From positions 1 to 39,149 of the IMG/VR virus record IMGVR_UViG_3300017744_004210: DNA of 39,149 nucleotides. One strand, written 5' to 3'. Below are positions 31,073 through 38,455 of the stretch, in pieces (the first letter of the stretch is position 1; every line of letters starts with the position of its first letter). The translations under genes were made by a program, and so were the position numbers. Below the pieces are notes generated by a model that was not told the DNA's origin, did no database searches, and was given only the letters and a program-made list of their open reading frames with translations. Source of the DNA: a virus.

Positions 31073-32656
31073 TTATGCTGTTTTATCTTTAAAGTTTTCT
31101 ACCTTACTTTTAATACTACTTTTTAAATTTACTGTGTTAAAAGTTTTAACTACTCTTTTAGGGTCAGGTTCACAAATACACATATACGCAGTTATATCAG
31201 TAGTCCAAGAATTACTTTGAATAGAATGATTTATACTTTTTATTATAAATCCAGCAGTATCATTTATATAACCAGGAAGTATACCATCTTGTAATTTAAA
31301 TCCTTGACCTATAAGTAAACCTGCTATTCCCTGCATAGTGAAAGAAAGTTCGAATGGAAGTATTCCAGGGTTAGGGTTTGTTGCCAATTGTATATCTTGT
31401 TTGCTTATAAAGTTATGAATCTGTTCTAAACTATCTCCATCTGATTTACTAAAAGATCTACCTCCAACAAAACTTTCAACTACTTCCTCTATTTTACTTA
31501 TTTTATCTTTATACTCTTTACCGCTTTCTTCAGTAGATTTTTGATCTTGTGCTTTAAGATCACCTTTAAATCTATCAGTCAACCCTGCATTAAAAGAAAA
31601 TAATGGCAAGCCTTTATTATCAATGTCAGTAGCAGATTTTTGTGCAGCAATAGCCATCATATTCATGATATCATTACTTATTTTAGAAGTAACACTAATA
31701 TTAGATAATAATCCTCCTTTGCCATAACATGGTAATATATTCCTTCTTATATCTTTTGATGTTGGAGTAGTTTTTCTATCTACTATAAATAAAGTTGCAG
31801 GTTCAAATGTATCTTTTGTTTCATAATTTTCAAGGTAATGAAAATCAAATTCGTTTATTCCCCCTAAAGCAGGTTGAATTTTTTTAAAGATATTTTTTAC
31901 ATAGTCAACTATTGTTCTATCTTCTTCAGGAGCATCTGATAGATCACTTAACGTTCTAATTAAAAAATTAACGTCTAATAAAATATCACTATAAAGTTGA
32001 TTACCTAAAAATGAAGCTCTTGGAAATTCTTTTTCATCTACACCAGCTCCAAAATCTAATCTTTTATTATTTGGTTTCTTTTTTAATAAACAAACATGAG
32101 GATTAGATGATATATGATCATCGTAAGTCAAAAATGGGCTATTAACTCGAATCTTTGATTCTTCATCATTATAACCAAACTTTACTAGAGCATTAGTTTT
32201 TCCATTTACATACATATTGACCGTATTGTTAAGTATTTTGAAAAAACTACTAAAAGTGATATAAACTTTTTTGCTTCCGTTTTTAATATCTGTGTTAACA
32301 TCGTGTAAATAGTACGGTCTATCTCCTCTATCTAAACCTATAGGAAAGTTACCTTTTAATTCATCAATTTGAGAACCTCTTTGCCCTGTAGTAGTGTATA
32401 TATTATTAAAAATTTCTAAAACCGTAGAAATTTTATCCATAGACGAAGACTCAGATTTTTTACCTGTAAGTAGACCTTGAGCCATTGCAGCGGATTCACT
32501 TACCTGATCTATGAATGATAAAGAATCAGGTCCTTTTATATTTTTTATTTCTCCTGATGTTAGTGCTTTTATTGAGTCTATAATACCTCCGGCACTTATA
32601 ATATAAAACGTACAATCATACCCACCCTCAATATTAAAAGAATATTGAAAATTCAT
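31073..32656 (-). CDS. Baseplate hub-like structural protein, downstream part (joined by -1 frameshift)
   Basis: The frame is open upstream of the ATG at 32656 to 32725 and continues the protein encoded at 32710-33264 in the -1 frame; the joined product would be about 730 aa. The part annotated here (527 aa) is rich in beta strands (YLHDVNTDIKNGSKKVYITF; FEPATLFIVDRKTTP) and ends TWTDITAYMCICEPDPK-like, in the manner of tail hub proteins whose last domain sits on the tube. Just before the ATG the -1 frame reads KIEELKQSSDYNYDAILGFC. I call it hub-like from its place next to the gp53- and gp48/54-like genes; no catalytic site is seen. Confidence 0.65.
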   Translation of the reverse strand: MNFQYSFNIEGGYDCTFYIISAGGIIDSIKALTSGEIKNIKGPDSLSFIDQVSESAAMAQGLLTGKKSESSSMDKISTVLEIFNNIYTTTGQRGSQIDELKGNFPIGLDRGDRPYYLHDVNTDIKNGSKKVYITFSSFFKILNNTVNMYVNGKTNALVKFGYNDEESKIRVNSPFLTYDDHISSNPHVCLLKKKPNNKRLDFGAGVDEKEFPRASFLGNQLYSDILLDVNFLIRTLSDLSDAPEEDRTIVDYVKNIFKKIQPALGGINEFDFHYLENYETKDTFEPATLFIVDRKTTPTSKDIRRNILPCYGKGGLLSNISVTSKISNDIMNMMAIAAQKSATDIDNKGLPLFSFNAGLTDRFKGDLKAQDQKSTEESGKEYKDKISKIEEVVESFVGGRSFSKSDGDSLEQIHNFISKQDIQLATNPNPGILPFELSFTMQGIAGLLIGQGFKLQDGILPGYINDTAGFIIKSINHSIQSNSWTTDITAYMCICEPDPKRVVKTFNTVNLKSSIKSKVENFKDKTA

Positions 32657-32709
32657 ACAGAATCCTAATATAGCATCGTAGTTATAATCTGAAGATTGTT
32701 TTAATTCTT

Positions 32710-33264
32710 CTATTTTTTTGCTATATCAGTCCTTTTACTAGTATTAAAAAAATCTATTACTGATGGAACATCATTAATGATGTTTCTATTATTATCATAA
32801 TACGAACTATGACCATATTCTAACAATAAAGTATACCCGGGTCTTAAATACAGTCTTTCAAATATCTCTAACTGCTCTAAACTATTTACTTTAAAAGCTA
32901 CATCAGTTTTACGGATAGTACCTTGATCATTTTGAGTAACTATTTCTATACTATCTACTCCTGGTATAGGTCTAAACCCTAAAGCTCCGTCTTTAGTATA
33001 TGATGAATCTTTTCCTGTTTGATTAAAACCTTTATTTAATTTATTTAAAATCCCGCCTTGAAGTATATTATTTTCAGCTTTAAATTTTGGATCAGTTTCT
33101 TCATCAATAATTACTCCAGAAGATATTCTTGCCCAACCGGTACTGCCGTGTTGAACTGCTAAGTCTCTATCCGTTAAATTTTGAGAAGCTCTTTTTTGAC
33201 TACGTACTTGTAACTGCTCTTGTACTTCAAGTTTAAAAGGAGCTCCTATTAAAGGTGCAGCCAT
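32710..33264 (-). CDS. Baseplate hub-like structural protein, upstream part ending at an A7 slippery run
   Basis: A 184-aa segment ending TSKRTDIAKK-stop. It contains LEQLEIFERLYLRPGYTLLL and EYGHSSYYDN (about 128-158), a pattern I associate with structural proteins of T4-like marine phages. The last codons are GCA AAA AAA TAG. A_AAA_AAA is a classic -1 slippery heptamer, and in the -1 frame the ORF opens at 32725 (after TGA) and runs on for 546 codons. The two frames overlap by only 16 bases, around the A-run. Either programmed frameshifting or one missing A explains this. Its ATG touches the LysM gene stop. Confidence 0.7.
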   Translation of the reverse strand: MAAPLIGAPFKLEVQEQLQVRSQKRASQNLTDRDLAVQHGSTGWARISSGVIIDEETDPKFKAENNILQGGILNKLNKGFNQTGKDSSYTKDGALGFRPIPGVDSIEIVTQNDQGTIRKTDVAFKVNSLEQLEIFERLYLRPGYTLLLEYGHSSYYDNNRNIINDVPSVIDFFNTSKRTDIAKK

Positions 33265-33569
33265 TATCTATTATTATTTGCGGCTCTATACAGATCTAAA
33301 ACCCTTGATTTACTTAAAGGTATTTTTAACTGCACGCCTGGTCTTACTACTAAACTATCTCTTACAGATGTATTTGCAGAAGCTATTACCCACCATAGTG
33401 AGGAATCTCCATAAAATTGTAATGCAAGAGTATCAAATCTATCTCCGCCAGTACTTATGACATATATATCCTCTTCACTATCTGGTATATCAGGATATAC
33501 AGGATTAAGATAGTAATTTTTTCCTTCGTCGGAAACTAATTTTTTTATATTATTATATCGTCTAAACAT
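33264..33569 (-). CDS. Baseplate wedge protein, gp53-like with LysM-type domain
   Basis: A 101-aa protein. PVYPDIPDSEEDIYVISTGG leads into a LysM-like fold: DRFDTLALQFYGDSSLWWVI (43-62), ANTSVRDSLVVRPGVQLKIP (65-84). T4 gp53 and many small tail proteins (gpX type) have this WWVIA...PG..L.IP pattern; they glue the baseplate wedges together, not peptidoglycan. It ends with a helix SRVLDLYRAANN. It shares a base with the hub-like gene and follows the gp48/54-like gene by six bases, a natural baseplate order. Confidence 0.82.
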   Translation of the reverse strand: MFRRYNNIKKLVSDEGKNYYLNPVYPDIPDSEEDIYVISTGGDRFDTLALQFYGDSSLWWVIASANTSVRDSLVVRPGVQLKIPLSKSRVLDLYRAANNNR

Positions 33570-33575
33570 ATTTTA

Positions 33576-35204
33576 TTAATTTCCTAAAAATCTAGAAAAA
33601 TCATCCGGTGCTGATGGTTGCTGTACTCCAGTAAATTTTGAAAAATCTGCAGCAGCTTCTTTTCCGCCTAATTTTAGCATAGCAGCATCAGTATCAAAAG
33701 GCTCAGGTTTTGGTTCATTAATCGGAACTCCATCTAAAAAGTTTACTCCAGCATCTTTATTAGTTATATAGTGTAGCTGTCCAGTCTGTACTGAGAATCT
33801 ATGAATAGGAGTAAACGATAACGATACGTCTAATACATGGGGTAGTTGCTGTACACCAAAATCTTCAATACCTGATAATTTTACTTCCCAAGGATAATCA
33901 GTTTGCCAAGAATAATCTACTGAACTTATAAATCCTGGTTGATCTACTATATAGTCTCCAACAGTTGTAGTAACTAAAGTACCTCTCATAAATCCGTTAT
34001 TATTAGAATAAGTAGGTGCAGTAGTAGAAGCAAGCATAACTAATTTTTTAAATATGGGTTCTAATTCTCTTCTACTAAAAGCAGCTGCTTTAAACCCTAA
34101 ATTAATAGTTCTACTAAATCCTTGATAAGTATAAAAATCTTCTGCTCTACCTAAATATTTAGTGTTATTCCAAGATCCTTGATAGCTATCGCTAAAATTA
34201 GATAAAAATGCTCTAAAATAAAGATTTATATTATCGTCTTCATCAGGGTTAATTATACTAAATTTAAATTTTATGTGATCTTTTACTGTAGCTGGATCTG
34301 TTGTAGGTTCTAACAGGTTTCTTAAATCACTAAATTGAGTATCGAAAGATACATATGAATCAGTATATTTTGCTAGTCTTTTATTTTTAGATAATCCTAT
34401 TCTAGTTTCTTTTTTTACCTCATTACTTATTTTCTGAGGGGCTATTCCAGTTGGAGTATCTTCAGTTTTAGTAAAATCTTTTATTACACCATCTCCTATA
34501 GTATCATTAGATTTACTTTTTACAAAATCATATGCTGATATTTTAGATGGATTTTTTAATTGGTTATTAAGTAGTAAATTACCATCAGCTAATGGATGAT
34601 CTGCTCCAGGTTTAGGAGTTAATGAAGACCATGCTTCTTTTAATTCACTTCGATTTCTATCGAAATCAGCAGGAATTGGTATTTTACCTCTTAATTTAGC
34701 AAGTACATGAGGATTTGCAGTACCAGGAATGTATTTACCTTTTACTCCAAAGCCGTATACAAAATGTGTTCCTGCTTCTGCAGCTGCTTGAGCTAACGTA
34801 GCAGCAAGAATAGTAGGTGTTTGAACTGCAGCATTTGCTAATAGTAATGTTTCGTCTTTAACTATATTAGATATATCTCTTATACCTTGAGCTAAAGCAT
34901 TAAAAAATTTACCTATATTATTACTTGCAACTCCTCTAGGTACATCATTAGCATTTCTCTGTACAGGCTTATTTCTTCTACCTTGATCAATAGCATTAAG
35001 TTGGAATAGATTAGTAGCGAATTGAGGGCTACCAAAGACTATTGCACGACTGAGTCTTTGAGCATCATCTCCTCTAGCTTCAGCATCTCTACTAAAAGAG
35101 TTATATACAGGAGGATTATTTATATCCTTCTGTACAGCTGGTCCTAACCCAGAGTACCTTAAGTTTTTTAACGTGGTACTTTTTAAGCTATTGATTAAAG
35201 GCAT
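33576..35204 (-). CDS. Baseplate tail-tube protein, gp48/gp54-like
   Basis: A 542-aa protein. The C-terminal half looks like the tube-like domain of T4 gp48/gp54: LGRAEDFYTYQGFSRTINLG, FKAAAFSRRELEPIFKKLVM, GFMRGTLVTTTVGDYIVDQP, GFISSVDYSWQTDYPWEVKL, then VLDVSLSFTPIHRFSV. The N-terminal half has a helical stretch (about 95-150) rich in Ala that may insert or bind the hub. Such proteins cap the baseplate and start tube polymerisation. It overlaps the 66-aa gene by one base. Which of gp48 or gp54 it matches cannot be told by eye. Confidence 0.75.
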   Translation of the reverse strand: MPLINSLKSTTLKNLRYSGLGPAVQKDINNPPVYNSFSRDAEARGDDAQRLSRAIVFGSPQFATNLFQLNAIDQGRRNKPVQRNANDVPRGVASNNIGKFFNALAQGIRDISNIVKDETLLLANAAVQTPTILAATLAQAAAEAGTHFVYGFGVKGKYIPGTANPHVLAKLRGKIPIPADFDRNRSELKEAWSSLTPKPGADHPLADGNLLLNNQLKNPSKISAYDFVKSKSNDTIGDGVIKDFTKTEDTPTGIAPQKISNEVKKETRIGLSKNKRLAKYTDSYVSFDTQFSDLRNLLEPTTDPATVKDHIKFKFSIINPDEDDNINLYFRAFLSNFSDSYQGSWNNTKYLGRAEDFYTYQGFSRTINLGFKAAAFSRRELEPIFKKLVMLASTTAPTYSNNNGFMRGTLVTTTVGDYIVDQPGFISSVDYSWQTDYPWEVKLSGIEDFGVQQLPHVLDVSLSFTPIHRFSVQTGQLHYITNKDAGVNFLDGVPINEPKPEPFDTDAAMLKLGGKEAAADFSKFTGVQQPSAPDDFSRFLGN

Positions 35205-35404
35205 TATTTAGGTAAATTATCAGTATATTTAGAAGGTATTCCTCCGTCAAGATCAAGTTTAGATGCCTTAGACGGTACAGAAATATCTGTCCCAGAACCT
35301 TTGGCATGTGTTTGAGAAGTAGTATCCCTACCTCCTTTAGATAATGGTTGAGTATCTCTTAATCCTAATACTGTATTAAATGTTTGGTTGTTTAAAATTG
35401 ACAT
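35204..35404 (-). CDS. Hypothetical protein (66 aa), tail operon
   Basis: A 66-aa hydrophilic, probably disordered protein rich in Ser, Gly, Thr and Asp (LGLRDTQPLSKGGRDTTSQT). Family not recognised. It lies between the tape measure and the tube-initiator gene, sharing a base with the latter. CTTTATATTATG includes its own start codon, a partial match to the promoter-like element. It may be a small assembly or structural factor. Confidence 0.55.
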   Translation of the reverse strand: MSILNNQTFNTVLGLRDTQPLSKGGRDTTSQTHAKGSGTDISVPSKASKLDLDGGIPSKYTDNLPK

Positions 35405-35436
35405 AATATAAAGTTTTGTTTATAAATAGTTTTTAA

Positions 35437-38148
35437 TTAAGAATTCATCTTAATAGCATTACGTTTTAAGCTTTGTGCAACAGTAACGGTATCCATTTTT
35501 ATTACTTTACCTGCTTTTGTTTCAGCTAATAGTTCTTCAAGTAGTCTTTCTACTTTACCACCACCCATACCAAGTTGAGTACCGCCCATTATTAAGTCCC
35601 CCTTGTTAAAGCTTATAGGAGGTTGACCTGGTCTTAATATAAAATCACCTTGATCGGACCCAGCAGCGGCTTTTGCTTGTTCTTCTAATCTGTTTCTTTT
35701 TGTTTCAGGATCGTTATATATAGCGGTTAACCTTCCTAATTCAGCTGCTGCTGCTTGTTTGTCTTCTCTTAGTTTTATTCGGTTTGCTTGAACTCCAGTG
35801 TTATCCTGTGAATTACGAATTCTTTCTAGCTCTTCTACTAATTTTTTATCGGCAACACTTAAATCTTTATTATTAAGTAATGCAGCTGTTTCTTTATCAG
35901 CTACTTCTGTAGTTCCTCCACCAAAAAGAGCACTAACCAAACCTACTTCAGCTACTCGTTTCATAAAATCAACTAAGCTAGTAGTTAATTTATTTATTAC
36001 ATCTGTGTTAACTAAGCTAGCAAATTGACTTTTTACCATCCGCATCGTATCTTCAAAAGCTTCCGAGGTAGTTCTTAAATTAGTAAAATCTTTTATTTCT
36101 GTATCTACATAACCTGCTCTAGCTCTAGCGTTTTGGATTTGCGCTTCACTAAATTCATTAATCATATCATTTAGAACTTTAGTCTGAGCTTTTTCTTCAC
36201 TTATCCCAGATAATTTAGCAACATTAATATCAGAAATGTACCTTTGATCATTTTTATATTTTTCTAATGCAATATCAAAATCTTTTTGCTGTTGTTCATT
36301 CAAAGTCTTTCTGAAGGATTCTTCATCATTAAAGATTTTCGTTTTTGCTAAATGAAGCTTACCAGTTTCAGCAGCAAGTGCTTTGACTATTTTTTGCTCT
36401 TTTAGTAAAGCTGCATTTTGTTGCTGCTGAACGTTAAGGGTTTCTAGATACTGTTCATAACTCATACCTAATACACTAAGCATTTTGTTTCTTATCATAG
36501 GCATTTTCATTTCAGCAGCACTTAGTTTACCCATTTCTTTTTGTATAAGTTTAAATGCACCTTGGGTATCTCCTGCTGCAGCTAATCGTTGAGCATCTAA
36601 TAAGTTAATATCTTTACCGGTAAATATCTGAAGCTCTAATTGATCTGACATAGTCTTTTCAAAGTCAAGTAAACCTTCAGCTGTTGAACGTTGCTGTGAC
36701 AGACTTAAACCTGTTCTTCTTACTGCTTGAGCTTGTCTCATTGCAGCATCAGCTCCTTGAGTAAGAAATATTCTTTGTAATTCTGCATCTGAAGTAATAT
36801 CTCCCATCAAAGCTTTAAACGTCGCAGTTGCTTTGCCTTGGAGCTTCATTGTATTATAACCTTCGATTAAAGATTCTAATCCTTGTTCCGAGGAAGTACC
36901 TTGTGCTTTAAAAGATTCAGTTAAGTGCACAGCTTCTTCGTTACTAAAACCAAGCTGTTTGGTCATAAGAGACATAGTTTTGAGCTGATCAGTGTTTAAT
37001 CTGGTCACCATTCCTGTCTGTTTAGTAAACTCTAACTGTAATTTAATAAAATCTTCAGTATTTGCTCCTAATAAACCTGCTGCTTGAGCTGATGCATCTA
37101 TAGATTTACGTAATTCATGACCTTCTCTTTTAGATATTGAAAAAGCTCTAGCTAAATCTACAGCTTCGTTTTCTACTCCGAAAATTGAATACTCAATAAA
37201 TTCTACAACCTTCGCTATACCTTTAAGTACTATTAAACTTTTAGCTAAAGCACCTATTGCTTTCCCAAGACCTTTCATCATGGTTCCTAATTCGGAAGGA
37301 AGTGCTGTTTTAGTATTAGACATACCCTTTTGTGCTGATTTTATTCTTTCAGCAGCTACATCATTTTCTCCTCCTCCTGTAATTCCTTCTAAGTCGAACT
37401 GACTTAGTCTATCAGCTGTCATTCCTTTTCCTTCTTCTACAAATTCCTTTTGTAATCTATTTATTTCTTTTTGATCTTCAACATTTTCATGATTCATCTT
37501 TAAATAATCCTCAAATGCTGCGTTAATTTTTCCTTGAAGTTCTAATTCATCTTCCTGAATAATTTGTTTTTGACGCTGTATTTCGTTTGCATCTTCAAAT
37601 GAAGTAGTTAAATGATTACTTAAACCTAAAGTATCAGATATAGCTGCGGCAGTACCATAAACATTTCTTGATAAATCTTGAGAAGTTTTTCCTAAAGTTT
37701 CAAATTGATCAGCTAAAGCTGTACTGTTTCCTACCTGAGCGTCTAAAGCTTTCGCTATATCTTCCTGCTCTTTTGCTTGGGCTTTTAAAACTTTTGCTTT
37801 TTGCTTTGCTTCTTTAGTTCCTTTTAAAGTTAAATCATAGGCCTGTTTTTCAGCTTTTTGAGCTCGAGTAAAATATCTACTAGCTTCTGCTTGTTGTTTA
37901 TTAGCTAAACCTCTTAAATTGTTAGCTTTTTCTAATAACTTATTTACATTTTTGGTACTCTTTACAGCATTAGCTTGATAAGTAGCAAAATTATTAGCTT
38001 CTCTAGAAACTGTTGCAAAATCTCTTGAAAAGTTATTAGTATCAGCACCAATAGCTTTAAGAAATTGCCCTATTTGTTTAGTTGCATCTCTTACTCCTAG
38101 AGCATTATCTAAATCTCCCTTACTAAACCCACTACTTTCTCTTGCCAT
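35437..38148 (-). CDS. Tail tape measure protein (gp29-like)
   Basis: A 903-aa protein, the longest in the window. Residues 50-240 are coiled-coil (ANNLRGLANKQQAEASRYFT; KQKAKVLKAQAKEQEDIAKA). A hydrophobic stretch lies near 285-325 (MMKGLGKAIGALAKSLIVLK). Long helices continue to about 830. The end has GDFILRPGQPPISFNKGDLI (about 840-860), a C-terminal motif I know from other marine phage tape measures, and a final helix. It sets tail length and is threaded through the tube. It directly follows the gp26-like gene pair, an order that matches chaperone-tape-measure sets in other tailed phages. Confidence 0.85.
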   Translation of the reverse strand: MARESSGFSKGDLDNALGVRDATKQIGQFLKAIGADTNNFSRDFATVSREANNFATYQANAVKSTKNVNKLLEKANNLRGLANKQQAEASRYFTRAQKAEKQAYDLTLKGTKEAKQKAKVLKAQAKEQEDIAKALDAQVGNSTALADQFETLGKTSQDLSRNVYGTAAAISDTLGLSNHLTTSFEDANEIQRQKQIIQEDELELQGKINAAFEDYLKMNHENVEDQKEINRLQKEFVEEGKGMTADRLSQFDLEGITGGGENDVAAERIKSAQKGMSNTKTALPSELGTMMKGLGKAIGALAKSLIVLKGIAKVVEFIEYSIFGVENEAVDLARAFSISKREGHELRKSIDASAQAAGLLGANTEDFIKLQLEFTKQTGMVTRLNTDQLKTMSLMTKQLGFSNEEAVHLTESFKAQGTSSEQGLESLIEGYNTMKLQGKATATFKALMGDITSDAELQRIFLTQGADAAMRQAQAVRRTGLSLSQQRSTAEGLLDFEKTMSDQLELQIFTGKDINLLDAQRLAAAGDTQGAFKLIQKEMGKLSAAEMKMPMIRNKMLSVLGMSYEQYLETLNVQQQQNAALLKEQKIVKALAAETGKLHLAKTKIFNDEESFRKTLNEQQQKDFDIALEKYKNDQRYISDINVAKLSGISEEKAQTKVLNDMINEFSEAQIQNARARAGYVDTEIKDFTNLRTTSEAFEDTMRMVKSQFASLVNTDVINKLTTSLVDFMKRVAEVGLVSALFGGGTTEVADKETAALLNNKDLSVADKKLVEELERIRNSQDNTGVQANRIKLREDKQAAAAELGRLTAIYNDPETKRNRLEEQAKAAAGSDQGDFILRPGQPPISFNKGDLIMGGTQLGMGGGKVERLLEELLAETKAGKVIKMDTVTVAQSLKRNAIKMNS

Positions 38149-38162
38149 AATTATATAGAGTT

Positions 38163-38174
38163 ATATAATATAAA
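38163..38174 (-). promoter_or_regulatory. TTTATATTATAT element before the tape measure gene
   Basis: Minus-strand TTTATATTATAT, 10 of 12 matching CTTATATTATAA, 14 bases upstream of the tape measure ATG. It follows a stop-codon hairpin in the same way as the gp32 copy. Weaker than the replication-gene copies. Confidence 0.35.
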
Positions 38175-38180
38175 TAGGAA

Positions 38181-38201
38181 GAGCTCTTTTATTTAGAGCT
38201 C
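38181..38201 (-). terminator. Hairpin over the stop codon before the tape measure gene
   Basis: GAGCTCT-AAATAAA-AGAGCTC, a perfect seven-pair inverted repeat whose loop holds the TAA stop of the frameshift extension ORF. TTCCT and the promoter-like element follow. No strong T-run, so termination is uncertain. Confidence 0.4.
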
Positions 38202-38455
38202 CTCTTTGTAGTAAAATCTGGTTTAACGTTTGGCCCTTTAACTGGGGCTTTAGTAGAAGCTTGACCGCTAGCTTTTTTAGCTTGTTCAGCTAACTTATCC
38301 ATATGTTCTTGAATAGTTTGAAAAGTAAACTTTCTTAACCATATAGGCATGTTATAAACAGTATGCCAGTCATATCCTCCGTTACCATGAAAAACTATTT
38401 CATGTATCTGTCGGAATAAAGATGTTCTAGGTGGACAGGCTTGGGTAAAAAAACC
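38189..38455 (-). CDS. Extension ORF of the gp26-like protein (+1 frame; tail assembly chaperone-like)
   Basis: An 88-codon frame with no ATG at its head: it opens right after an in-frame TAG at 38456-38458 with GGT TTT TTT ACC and ends at TAA 38189. Its product has SLFRQIHEIVFHGNGGYDWH and TVYNMPIWLRKFTFQTIQEH, a conserved-looking segment, then a basic tail. The gp26-like gene overlaps it, and both pass through GGGTTTTTTTACC. A +1 slip of tRNA-Phe on T7 would join 207 gp26-like residues to 85 of these (292 aa). The only ATG is internal (38350), which would lose the conserved start. A sequence error in the T7 run is the alternative. Confidence 0.6.
   Translation of the reverse strand, partial: GFFTQACPPRTSLFRQIHEIVFHGNGGYDWHTVYNMPIWLRKFTFQTIQEHMDKLAEQAKKASGQASTKAPVKGPNVKPDFTTKRSSK

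Noticed and set aside
33264-33569. LysM domain as a cell-wall hydrolase
   Set aside because: The small size, WWVIA pattern and baseplate neighbours fit gp53-type structural proteins; no catalytic domain is attached.
35798-36028. 76-aa plus-strand ORF within the tape measure gene
   Set aside because: Antisense to a long, coherent coiled-coil protein; composition is typical of an antisense frame and no motif is seen.
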